A stretch of 64,000 nucleotides of DNA from Lepidodermella squamata (lineage: Eukaryota; Gastrotricha). Below, piece by piece: positions 12,501 to 30,700 of the stretch (position 1 is its first letter; each line of letters starts with the position of its first letter). The notes under the pieces are model-generated. The model worked only from the letters and a program-made list of their open reading frames with translations, had not been told where the DNA came from and made no database searches. Where the stretch lies: positions 3,906,001 to 3,970,000 of the forward strand of contig JBLDXI010000007.1 of the NCBI GenBank assembly GCA_047495785.1, written 5' to 3'. The position numbers and the translations under genes are program-made.

Positions 12501-13432
12501 TTCCAAAAAAAAACAGACGTTCTGCAGAATTATCCTGCCTAAACTTCAACTCAACAAGGCATTATAGCGTTTTGACGAGCGATATAACTTTTTACATGGA
12601 AAGTCATCCATAAGTTTTGTTTTTCGCGGCGTATTCATCTATTATTGATGCAACAGGAAGTGCTATCTCAAATTTCCGATTGTAATTACGTTGATATATA
12701 TGAAAGCTAGTTCTTGGGAATTATCGATTGTCCCTCCACTCTTGACAGCTGAAAATAGTTAACAAATTTCACGCCTTTTTGATTGCATTCTTGCGTTACC
12801 CAACTTCGAAAAAAGCCGTAGAAATATGTATTTATATGCACCTGAAAGCTTTGGGCAATGGTTAACTGGTGCGTGCTGGACGTCGACTGCCGCGCCGCCG
12901 GCTTATCCTGCGACTTGTCCCGCTTCCGCGGCGGCGCTGCACTGCTGCTGCGACTACGCGGCGACGTCGAGTGATTCCGCTTACGATTGCCGCTTTTCGC
13001 CGACTGCTCCGGAGCCGCCACCGACTGCCGACTCGCAGACCGCGACGCCGACCGGTTGTTACTCGCCGGCGCGTCATTCGCAGCCGCCTCGCGGTCCCAC
13101 TGCACGACCAAATCCGGCGACAAGTTCGACTCGGGCTCCCACGAGTTCTGGCTAGACGGGTAGTTGAGCCATTTCACGAAGAAGAACCGCTCTGCGCCCG
13201 GGCTCGTCGGCTCTCGAACCTTTAGAAGGGCTTCGACTACGTAAATATCGCGATCTGGGTCCGGCTCGCTTGGCAAGTTGTTGTTGGCCGCCGATTTCGA
13301 GTTTGGGTTGCCTCCTCGCCGGCCGATGCGCGAGGCGACGTTCGACTGGACGGCGGCTTGGAAGGTGGCGCTCGAGTTGGACGCGCGAGACGACGGACGG
13401 CCGCGGCTTCTCGACTTGGCAGCGTGGCTCAT
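9599..13432 (-). CDS. Multi-chromodomain protein: chromo, shadow-like, chromo, shadow-like (574 aa)
   Basis: Four exons join in perfect phase: 12842-13432, 10995-11761, 9880-10021, 9599-9823. Chromodomain 1 is at residues about 62-115 (FFFVKWLNYPSSQNSWEPES). A Ser/Arg/Lys-rich linker follows, then a Thr/Ala-rich stretch, and a shadow-like segment from EPQRILAVYRES to WPLHALDYFERAV. After an acidic Glu/Asp/Gly linker comes chromodomain 2 (EFEVEKVVDVMYRG, then WVGYDEADNTWEPEDSL) and a C-terminal shadow-like segment (WRFLVKWQGD to LHVLKFFQKYL). Chromodomains bind methylated histone H3 tails in the nucleus through an aromatic cage; here Y/F, W and E/N-S-W positions are retained. It looks like two HP1 units fused head to tail. 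Intron 1 (1,080 nt) and intron 2 (973 nt) are long. It lies 418 nt downstream of the HP1 gene at 13851-14616. Confidence 0.85.
12216..12449. mobile_element. Short inverted-repeat element in intron 1 of the multi-chromodomain gene
   Basis: A 12-bp perfect inverted repeat, CAGGGTAGCAAA at 12216-12227 and its complement at 12438-12449, bounds 234 bp of AT-rich non-coding sequence. The CAGGGTRG end recurs near 34175 and 48015, so it may mark a small non-autonomous DNA transposon family. No target-site duplication was established. Confidence 0.4.
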
Positions 13433-13850
13433 TCACAGACAACAAGGCCGGTTTATTCCCGTTTGTTAATTCCAACCAAAACAAAGCAAAAAACTAGCAG
13501 GGAAAATTCAAAAACAAGATATATTTAAAAAATGTTTTCAGTACGATTTGTTTATTCAAAGATTATTATATCGAAGATGGACAGAAAATTTCATAGCAAA
13601 AAACGCGGTTCAGAGCTAACAACTACTCGCAGCAATCAAATGGCTTGCATGCGACCTGTGATCGGAATTTGAGCAATTATCACCGAGAAACACTTCTGAA
13701 CGTCGATTTTTCTTCTCCTGATCGAATTAAAGCATTGAATGCTTCACAACAAAACATCAATATCAGCCTCTGCTAATCAAATTCTAGTTGCATATATGTA
13801 CAATTTCGAGAATGTTAAGAGATAAAATGTAAAGACGTTTGCAAAAAACG

Positions 13851-14616
13851 TTAGATTGCAGGCGCGTTTTCGATGTTATCCTCGCCGCCAACTCGAGTTT
13901 GAGCCCCACCAGCCGCCGCGTTCTCTTCACGCGTAATCCAAGTCAAACGATCTTCGTAAAACTTGATTACCACCTTGAAATAACAGAAAAATGACAAATG
14001 GCTAAAAATCAGATCGAATTCCATACCTGTGGGCATTTCACGTTGGCCTCTTTAGCAGGGACAAGATCGACCTCGTCGCAACCACGCCATGAAATGAGGA
14101 AAAACAAAGATCCGCTCGAATCGGTTGCGCCCAGAATTTTCTCAGCTGGAAGACCTCGCGCGAATCCGACGGCTTTGCCTTTTTCACTGCCACCTTTTTC
14201 GGAGTCTTCCTTCTTACGCTTCGCAGGGGTATCATCTGCAGTAGATTTCGAACCTCCTTTCTTTTTGCTGCTTTGAGATGAAGTGTCATCGGCGGCTAGG
14301 GCGGCTGCTTCTTTACGTTTCTGTTCGAACTCCGCGATCAAATCGTGGCAAGAAGTGCAGTTTTCTTCGGGTTCCCAAGTATTTTCCGAGCTAAAATTTC
14401 AAAAATGATTGCAGTGTTAGAAAAAAAGCAAAGTACTTACTCGGGATAATTTTTCCACTTGATGAGGTACTCGCGCTTGCCCTTGACAACTTTGACATCA
14501 ACAACCTTCTCGACAACAAATTCCTCTCCCTCCGGCTCGCTAGCTTCGCTCTCGTGGGTCTCGGATTCGGCTCCCGATTCGAAGGCGTGTTGAGTCGCTG
14601 GCTTAGCTCGAGGCAT
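13851..14616 (-). CDS. Heterochromatin protein 1 (HP1/CBX-type), 220 aa
   Basis: Three exons, 14441-14616, 14027-14390 and 13851-13973, with all phases agreeing. Acidic N-terminus, then the chromodomain ([20 protein letters not shown], then [16 protein letters not shown]), a Lys/Ser-rich hinge, and the chromo shadow domain ([25 protein letters not shown], then FYEDRLTW). HP1 reads methylated H3K9 and dimerises through the shadow domain to compact heterochromatin. Length is normal for HP1. A GC-rich tail of about 20 residues ([14 protein letters not shown]) follows the shadow domain. It stands between the other two chromodomain genes, all on one strand; its start is 213 nt from the stop of the upstream HP1 gene. 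Confidence 0.93.
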
Positions 14617-14829
14617 GATTATCGAATTAAATCAATAAACAAACTGTCTAAATCAAATGAAGTCAGGCATGCAGTCAGAAAACAATGCAAAAAATTTATT
14701 AACGTATAACAATGATCTAGCAAAGAAGACTGATTCAGCTAAGGTCATACTGCACTGGGCCATGATTACAATTCAGGGGAGTACAGAATAAACGTTTCAA
14801 AAAACGGAACGATATTCCGCGGGATTACG

Positions 14830-15506
<677 letters not shown>

Positions 15507-18482
15507 GGTCGAAAGTTCAATCAATTGTTCAAATGCTAAAGTAACAAATCCGACAAAATGTTACACGCAGAGCTCTCGTGAGATCGCTTACGCTTACGAT
15601 TCCCAAATTGAGGTTTTACAGTTTGCAATTTTGCAGAGTAGCAAAAAATTACAAAATCCCAATGTTTATCCCATCCTAACGTTCTTACCCTCAACTTTGA
15701 ACGATGTGGATAGCGAAAAAACTTGGCCTCTACTGCTTCTTGCAGTTTACCGAGTATGCTTAGAATGAAAAAAGATCGCATGCAGACTTTGAAAGCACGA
15801 ATTTAGTTACTAACTGCGTGTTTCAGAAAAACCGAGATTGAGTTTTATCCCAATAAAGCTGGGAGGATTATAAATTTTGAATATTTTTCCGACCCTGCGA
15901 CTTTGACCATAACATGGGCGTTTGGTGTTTGGCTGTTGCCAATTGCCAATACACATATACAAGCACCTTTAACTGGACTGACGAAACCGATATTACCAAT
16001 ACTTGAATAGAAAATTGAGATGTCATTTTCAATTTTAGACGTTACACCTCACGTAATAATGACTCAATTCGCGGATGAAAATTCTCCATCAAAGAAAGTG
16101 ATATAACAATGGACATAGTGCTAGCTCCAAAAATCGTTGGCTATATTTGTTGTCTAAATCGCTCAAATCACTAGTTTATATTATTTGCAAAATTGTGTCC
16201 CTGATTTAGTACCAATAAGCTGAATCAACTGAGGCACTATCGCTGGACTAAAAAATTACATCTTAAGTTCCAAGTTCTGATCGGGCAATTTAGCGAAAAA
16301 GTTAAGGAATCCTCCTAATCTGTCAAATCATCAATATCCATCAAGGGAGTGGAATAAGGTTAACGAAACTCAGTCACAAGGCTTCACCGTCAAACTGGCG
16401 AAAAAACTGGAAGCGGCAAGACATAGGTAACCGAGGAAGAGAAGAATTTGCGCGCGAATTTTGAAAATTTTTGCTCAAAATAAATAAATTTGATTCAATA
16501 AATACCAAATCTATTCTGAGTCATATAATGTATTTTGTATAAATAAATGTCGCAAAAGTTTTTAAATTTTTGGCGCTATTTTTTCGAATGCATTTTTTGG
16601 CAGCGGAGAGTGCACGCCTTTTTTCTGTCAGCTTGCCTATATCTACGGTTCATGGAATTATGCGTGCGATACCGGCCTTCCGCTATTCAGAAAGTGACTA
16701 AATGCTATGTCTGTTTGATTATACTTATACGCATAATCTATTGCTGCCTGACACAGGGTAACTGTCGCATTATCTATTCAATTTAAGCTGTCGGGTTCTA
16801 TGCTGTGTGCTCTGACATGTCATTCAAAATAATATGTAACCTATTCTCGCAAGGACGCTGATTTTTAAATGATACCTGATTTTTTATAATCTTCCATTTT
16901 CGAGTTATATGCGCAGATGTAGAATGTTGAAAAACTTCATTAGATGAAAGATTCCGACCCATCTCGTGAAGTTGGTAGTTGTTTCAAGACAAGGCTTGAG
17001 TTATGATGCCTTTTAATAAGTAGGTGCGAGAGTTTATTTCTTTATCAGAAATTAAAGCGCTTCATTATCTGAGTTGATTGATTCTACTACATATTGATTG
17101 TAATGTTCCAGGTTTCGCGCATTACTACGTCAGCTTTCTAAAAGCGTGTTGATGCTTCGTAGAGCGAGCGCATGAATTAGGCTCCCCGCTTCAATTTCGC
17201 TCTCTAACTGCTTCCTTTTCTTAGGGTTTCGAACGCAAGTTCGGTATTATTGATAACTGCTTCATGCTTCATCAATGAATATTCTTGTCAATAGTTTTAT
17301 AATAGTGCATTAGTGACAAACGGCAGTTCCGCAAAGATATCTTCTTTACGTGCAGTGAAGTGCGATGAGATTGAAAATTAGATTAATGGTGTTGTTCATA
17401 AATTGCTGTCGCTGTTTTTAGGTAATAGTTACACAATTCTACATGCTAAGACTTTAATTCTCTATCGACTAGTTAACTTGAATTCAAACTATGTCTATTA
17501 TTTTCTACATCGATACACCATACTCAATTGGGCCGATTTTCAATCTTTTTGCTTATCGCTTATTGGCTTTTCACTGGAAATGGAAATTGTGCATACTTTG
17601 TGTGCTTATAACTAATTAACGTTAAACACGTCATTTTCGTTATCACGATAGTATAACGCTATTTGTTGATGAATTAACAAATTCAGGCCGACCAAAATCA
17701 CACCTCTTTCCTATGCCAATCGTGCTATATTATGACGAGTGTCTTATTCTTATTCAGGCCGATTTGTTTTTTTATTATATTTTATTGCCATAAATGCAAT
17801 CTTTTATGGACTATCGCTTCTTGTTGTGGTAGTTTATTCCCGATAGTTGAAGATTTCACAGAGAGCAATTATGAAGGGTTTACCGACAAATTTATTGCGC
17901 CGTCGTTTCATGACCATTTTATATTGCTCTTTCTGCTAAAGCACTAACCGATCGCACATATTGAAAGCCATATCTTGATAGGTCATAAAGAGCGCGTGTG
18001 CGTAATTTCTCGCGCGTATGCTTGAGAAAACTCCACGTGTGCGTATGTCTACACCGCGCCCTTTTTATACTTCTTAGTAGTTTTTTCGATAATAATCTCC
18101 CTTTACCGCGACAACCGCATGTGCTTATTTACTCACGTGTAGTGTGTATACGGCCTCAATGCACATGCGCCACTTTTCCGCCCAATATGTAGGTAGGTCT
18201 TTCAAAAACGCGCTTAGTTTCGAGAGCTAATTCACACAATATATGTTTGACTGGTGATTATCACACGCGCACACGAGCAATATCATAGCGAGACCAAGAG
18301 TAGTCAATGCAAATACGATAAATTACACGGGCTCGTAACTTCATTGGATTTGCTACGCAATTGATATTTGATCATGTGAAAATACTAGGCCCGATAATTC
18401 AATAAGAAAAGAGTAACACAACAAGATGCTCTAGGGACACGACGTCTCGCAAAAATCGAATTCTCCTGCAACAACAAACATA
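15507..18482. other. Gene-poor spacer between HP1 cluster and PKC
   Basis: About 3 kb of AT-rich sequence between divergent genes. Only short, unconvincing open frames are present. It must hold the promoters of the HP1 cluster (minus) and the PKC gene (plus). Nothing else recognisable. Confidence 0.5.
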
Positions 18483-23626
<5,144 letters not shown>

Positions 23627-24754
23627 AAGAAAGCGTGATGCGATCAAACCGAGATCTGTTATAATTATTTAGTCATGTTTTGCGATAAAAATGTGATCAA
23701 AATTTGATTCGAGTGAGTTTGATCCGAATTTGATCAAATGATTTTATGAATATTATAAGGTCGCATCAAGTTGATCCGGGGTTGATCCAATTTTCTCGCA
23801 AAACATGTCTGGTATTTCGTGGTGTACCAACCCCTGCCTCAAACTCTGTTTTATGCCTCTATTTTTAATTTATACCCAGATTCCTGGATTCCACTGTCTG
23901 TAGACTATATTTCTTGGGAAACATAGCTCCGAAAAATGAATTGATGACTATTTTTGTACATGCAATGTTTCCGATGAACGCAAAACAAACGCTACCTGCC
24001 AATTTTAAATTATCGTGGCGATCAATAATTGCGGTTAGGGTTGAATGAATACTACTTGAACCCCTTAATACTTACAGCCAACTTATGAATTTTTCGCTGC
24101 AAAGCGCTTGCCGTTTGATATTTTACTGATAATTGAAGCAGAAAATGTGTTCATGTCTGCGCATTTTTGTCGCTGATTTCGCAAAATCAGTGATTGTTTT
24201 AAATGGTATTTATTTATTGTGCTGCAACTGATTGCGTCTCGCGAACTTTGTTGATGGTTTTTGTCTTGTATTCGAGCCGCGAGCTTATGTAATATTGCTA
24301 TTTATTGTTGTTATGAAAGTCAATGGACGAGGCTCGTGCTGATATAAAATGTTTGTTGCTCGTTGAAGAAAAAATATATTATACTGAATAAAAGAGAAGT
24401 ACGTGGATCTGGGGTTGATTTTTTTTGAATCCTCAACTTGCGGGTGCCGCCTTTCACAAAATCGAAGCAAAAAGATCCCATTAGTCGTGTATTGTTCCTC
24501 TAAATCACATATATACACACATATATTTTGTCAAGGTTTTGCTGATGCGGAAACTAATGCGGGCCCGGAAACATCATGCAGGGCAAAAATAAATTTTATT
24601 TCCAAGAGAAAAAACAACATCGTTATCCATTATCCATTTGGTTTCCATTTGTTTCAATGTTTGAATGCAACATGGAACATTACGAATCACCTTGTGGTTA
24701 AATCGTCTTGTTAGATCTGATGTTAACTGATAGAGTTGGTCAAAGTCTTAATCA
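23627..24754. other. Convergent 3' flanks of PKC and the helicase-RBR gene
   Basis: Contains the likely 3' UTR of PKC (AATAAA at 24387-24392) and, on the other strand, a polyadenylation signal for the helicase-RBR gene (TTTATT at 24595-24600). No coding sequence seen. Confidence 0.55.
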
Positions 24755-27700
24755 TCACAGTATGATGCACTTGGATTCCTTCCTCGCCGCCCGAGGCACA
24801 GCTGCGGGAGGCTCAAGTCTTCCCGGTGGAGGTGCGGGTGCAGGACGTCGCAAGAGATCGTCAAAATAACCGCCAACTTCCCTGCCGATCTGCATGTGCA
24901 ACGGCAGCTCGTGTCTAGCTTGATTGGCCAGTCGGTGAAGAATCTCGTCACCGTCGTAGTACTGAGCATCGTATGCCGCTGGTCGTTGCACCTGAACTCG
25001 AACCGGTCTATCCTCAGGTTTGCGTTCGACAACACTGCTCAAATTGATTTCAATGCCGTTATCCGCTAGGTCCTGTTGAATCGACTGAAGAACGTTCATG
25101 CGAACCTGCTCGTCACTCAGCGTCTTCAGATAGGCGATCACTGCCTGCGACTTGTTTTGCTTTTGAATCCGAAGAAACTCATCGGCTGAACAAAAGTACT
25201 CGTTCGGCGAAGGGTTGAATTCGCAGGTCCGGACGTGAGCATGAGCATCTGCTCCGCAGTCGACAAGGCAAAACCCGCAAAATTTGGCCTGGCAGTTAGG
25301 GTCTGCGCAAGTTAGAGCGAGGCAGCCGTCGAAGTCGAAAAACACCTAGAGGAAAGCGCGAAAAAGATATAATTTGCAGCGGAACTCCTGCTCATATTTG
25401 CGTTTTCCCCATTAAATCATAGACTGTAGCGAAAACGTTGTATACGGCACTACCCGCAAATATTATGATCGTATTAAACCCAGAGCTGGAAATAATTCCC
25501 TCAAATTAAAGTTAGCGTCTCAGCTTTTTTAACTGTGCCTTTAAATGACAACAGCTGAGCATCCCGCAAATACCCTCTCTTTCCTGGGAATGAATAATAA
25601 ACGTCGAAACTGCATACTTTTTTGCAGCGGGGGCATTTAAGGTTGAGAATTTCATTGAGGATATGCGCACAGTGTCGGTGGACGCTGCCGTCCGCAGATC
25701 GAAACCTCACAGCTCGGCAGTAGTAACCTCTGTGGGCAACTCGAGCTGTTTTTGCGTGGTCACTGCAGGACAGGCAGTAGAATTCCTCGCATTGATCGCA
25801 ATAACCAACAGATTCACCGCCATTACGCGTCTCCTCCTCTCCCGCAACCGGCTTTTTGGAGAAGATTATCCTGTACAATAAAACATTTTTTCGTTACGTT
25901 TCGCGTTTCGTTTCGTAATTTTGATTTCAAAGCTTCTCACGCGACTTGGCAAGTCAAAATTACCATGGTTGCACTTGTATAAACACCTGTGTTAAAACAG
26001 GCTGTTTAAACACATGTTTAAACTGTATAAAGTCCGAGGGTTTATACATGTGTATAAAGTCCTAATAAAAATGCCCCAAATTACTTAAAAAATCAGGAGG
26101 ATTCCGCCATAATCGTGAATCTTTTATAGCACTGATGCAAATCTGGATTACTCGCTGCAATTTATCGTATTTGATGATGTGCTGATGTTGCATATCCCTG
26201 AAATTTTTATCATTCACGAAAAACGAATAAGTTTAATTATTCACAAGAGCGCCATACAAACTAATTCTAGGCCTCGTGAGCGTTGCTCTGAAATTTAACA
26301 TGTTTTCGTTAAGATTAAAATGTTAGTGCACAATTAACTTCAAATTCAGATTAAAAATTAGGCCGGCCTGGACGCACGTACCAGAAAATTTCAATTTTGA
26401 AACAGCCTATTGAAAGCCGCCCTATTTTTGTGCGTGCATTTCGTTAGAAGGACTGGAGCATTAGCGCGTGCATCTTCCGTTACAAAGCATTGAATTTTGG
26501 GCATTAGGGCGCGCACCTACGAATGCCTCACTATTTCAAATCAGACCCTTGGCAACCAAAAGGAGTACTGGGATGAACGAAGTACTCACCCGTCACAGCC
26601 TTCTTTTACGCAGCGCCTGTGCCTTTGGGAATTATCCTTCAAAAAACAATCGATCATTTGCCGCTTCAGCTTTGGCATCTCCTTGTCAGTACAGAATGTT
26701 GTAATGTCATTCGTGACCATAAACGCACCGCAGTTTTCCTGCAAGCATTTGATTGGAAGCTGAATGATCTCCTGCTGGAACATGCTCGATAAGCACTCCC
26801 TATGGAATGAATGGCCACACGACACGAGAACCGCATCTGTTTCGTCGCACAGACAAATAGGACAGTTGGAATCGTCCTTTGTCAGCAGTGACTTCTGCTG
26901 AGGCGCCACGTGAACGAGACCAACCTTCAACTGCTCAACAGCACTCTTATCTCCGGTGGCCAGTAGCTTGTTGCCGCTGAAAATTAAATGCAATAGTTTG
27001 TGAGTCTTTTGAAGGGAAGCCGTGGTATCCTGAATTCTCTGCCGGTGTTTAACGGCTATCAATATCGGCTCGTCTAGTACAAGTCCCTCCAGAGTAGCGA
27101 TTAAACGATTTAGTTTGCCCTGCTCCCGATCTTTGCATGCTTCTGACCCAAAAATTTTGATGACCCTGGTTGCGTAGTCCACATGGATCGTTCTTGAAGT
27201 TTTGCAAAGCTCAGAAAGGCGAATAGAGCCGTAATTTGTGAACAATTTGGTCTTTGACGGGTGCTGGAAAACAACGGCTGTCATCATTGGCTGGAACCTG
27301 GATCTAGCGTCGTCGATGTCAATTTCGCCCTTCGAAGTTCGGAAAAACAACACAGCTGGCCTCTGCTTCTGCTCATAATGAGCTTTAACATTAACCTTTC
27401 CCTCGTTGTTAATTTTCGAGACCAAGTCGACGAATTCCGCTTTGCGACTCTCCCAAAGGAATCGTTCGATAGACATTCGCTGCGTGAATTCAAGTTCCAA
27501 CCTAATCGGCTGATAGAAGTTCGGAGGCAGGTGGCAGCGCCGTAGTGCATCCATCACGACCTGAGCATCAGCTGCTTGATCGAACGGAATGTAGACGCAA
27601 CCACGCACAGCTTTTTCCTGGAAAACAATGTCGACGTCATCCTCCTCGCAATCGAAGGGGAGTTCTCCGTTATTCAGCTCTGCGAGGGTATAGACGAATT

Positions 27701-30700
27701 CCCTCGCAGCTTGGGGTGACGCGCCGTTCTTCTTTCGCTTGATGTGGCAGAAATCTGGCTCTGGCAAATAGTTCACTCGAATGAATGACTTGATGTCTTG
27801 CTCGTCGACTTCTTGAGGTAATCGGCCAACGAAAACTAGGTATCGACGGCTTGGATCGGCTGATGGCGTGAATCTTGCACGATGGTATGGCTCATAGTCA
27901 TTAGCCTTAACATCCAACGCCTTCGAAAAAATTTTGCCGAACCTGTTACGCAATGGCCTGAAGCTGTGGTCCAGGAATCTGTTGCCATCAGCAGCTGTTT
28001 TGAAGGCGATAGTACACCCTCCCAGCGATTCCCCTAAAGCGAACGAAATGACGACCTTAACAGTCCTGTTGAGAACAGCAGACGGCTGTGTGGCGCCTCC
28101 AGGGATAGCACGTACTGGGAAACCTTCAATAGTCAAATCTCTCAGATTTTCAAAAGCGAGCCGAGCTTCTTCTCGATTATTGAACATTATCGTCGCTTGT
28201 TTCAGACCTTTGTCGCTTGAAATGCTGCAGTAACGAATTTCGTGGTAGTTCTGTTCCATCAGCAGCTTCAACGAGCTCTCCGTCATCTTGCTGGGAAGCC
28301 CTTTTAACACAATACTGATAAATTGCTCGCCAAGCAGCAAATCGAGAACGCGGCCGCCACCGCACCACGCCATTCGGACATTGCCAACGCAAGCCTCTTC
28401 CACAACATTGCGACACACGTCCTCTTTGTGCGAGTCGATTATTTTCTCGATTTCTTTTCGAACAATCACAGCCGCGGATGGTATGCACCAAGCCAGAAGC
28501 GTACCGCTCTCGTAATCAGCCAGCATATCTTTTATATCTGGGATTTGTTGCATGAATAAATGTTTCTCTGTGCAATTTTCACCCAGTATAATTCGAAGGA
28601 GTACCACGGAAACAGCCATCTTCACCTCTGGCTGCACGAGATTATTACGCAGTTGGTTGTACTTTGAATGCCAAAACCAATAGTCGACTTTCAAGTCTTC
28701 AAAGTCAACGGGCTCTGCCAGGTGGATGTAACACTCGCCAGCACTTTGGAAGTAATCAAGGACAACAATGCAACCGGGCAACTGTTCCCATCTATGAAGC
28801 ATTGACGAGGTGCTTATCTTGGCAGAAATTTTCCCGAGGCCGATTTGGTATTGGCGATTCGGTAGCAGAAAAGCAATGTTGTTAACAAGGGCTTGTAATG
28901 CCATCAAGCGTAGAGCCTTCAAATCATGGGTTACCACCTGCGAGTGTGACCACAAGTCAGAATTTCGGAGAATTCGCTTCAGTTCCTGGGAAAGCAGCCA
29001 AGTATTCACGATCGCTACTGAATTCAGTCCCTTTGATTTAAGCCATTCTCTAAGTTCGGGGGAGTGCGGTTCTTCGAGGGCGAGGAAGGCTTGTAAAATA
29101 TTGACATCGTCTTTGAAAACAGCACGTATCTTCTCGGCCCAAAGATTGATCAACTCGAGCATTGTAATTAGATCACCACATGCGCTGCTATCATTTTCCA
29201 ATGGTTGAAATGCAACTGGTCCTTTGAGCTGCTTAGCCGTGGTCAAAAGGGCGACAAAGAGAACTGCAGATTCACCGAAACCTAAAATGGGAGGGAATCT
29301 TATTACATTGAAGTTTGAAGTGGACATGGCTTTTCCCGGAGATTCCGAAAAATTCATGAGTTTCCAGTTTTGCCTTCACAATTTTCAATTTTCACTAGTA
29401 TAATCACTTGGTATCAACAGTAGACAGCAGTGTGTATAATGTATAATCACTATATTATCAGCTAAGAACTTACCCTGTGAACACGAATGGTGGAATAATC
29501 GGCTAATAATGGGATGGAACGGCAGGGTGGAGCAAACATCACCAATTCTGTTCAATTTTCGGGAGTCGTCAATTAGGCCAAAAAGTCGCAAGCTGGTTTC
29601 TGGTGCTATTTCTCTGAGGCGAGGGTTGACATTGAGAATGGGAAATGTGGTTTGAGCGGGAAAGTGATGCTTCATTAGCTCCAAGATGAAGGCACCACTC
29701 TTCCCATTAACATCGTTCTGCGCTGGAAATGTTTCATATTCTTGAGTTGAATAAAGCCTAACACATAGCCCGCCTCGCTTTGCTCTGGATCGCCGTTGTT
29801 CAGCGGAAGCTTTCGATATCCATTTAGATGTGAAATCAGGTGAAAAATGGCCTTCTGAAAATGAGATTTCCTAAAAAGATTTCAACACCTGTAGTATATA
29901 CCTATGTCATTTTGTCAGGGCTAAATTCACCTCATTGTAGCCGCAATCAATGACGACAGTTAAATTTTGAAACGAAACGGTTTCAGCGCATCTTGTTGAA
30001 AAAATTACTAGCCGCTCGTTTCCAATATTTAGAAAATCTTCAACTTCGTTCAAAGTCGTTTCGTCAGTTAGAACTAGAGGCAAACATTTAGGTTGCATTC
30101 CTCTCAATCTTTCCTCGCAATGCCTCATTGTAAATTCCGCCTTAAATAAAATGGTTTATCTCACTCGAAAATGAAGGAAAATGGGACAAACCTGGGTTGA
30201 ATTGGGTAAGAAGCACAACATATTCCCGTGACGCTTATTGTTTGCGATTTCGTTCGCAAATATTTCAGCCAGTTTACAGGCAGTGATGCAACTCAAATCA
30301 GCATTTCTGTAGACGACTTTCACGGGCATATCCTGGACTCCATAGAGACGAGGTATCTCGATAACAGGGCAATCGAATAGAAAGTTCGAGGCTTTTTTCA
30401 TATTAGTGCGGTTGCACAGAACAACAACTTTTAGCTCTGAGTCGCCGGAGCACAAATCGCGAAGTCGGTGTAGCAGAAGCTCAGTTTCGAGATGACCGGA
30501 ATCCAACTCATCTAAAACAACCACGCCAATGCGAGCTATATCAGAAGCAGTATGGTCGCGCGGGGATAGCTTTTCTAACAACGAAGAAGCCGTCACGCAT
30601 TCGATTTGCATCTCCGGGCTCTTTCGCGAAAATTTCTCTGTTGTCAGGCCTATATGTTTACCGGCATCGTTGATGCCGCATTCGCGATATTGCTTGGCAA

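Noticed and set aside
26586-29357. Reading the 923-aa frame as a stand-alone gene with its own start
   Set aside because: The helicase exon before it joins in phase at an acceptor inside this frame (29281/29282), so the N-terminal 25 codons are intronic.
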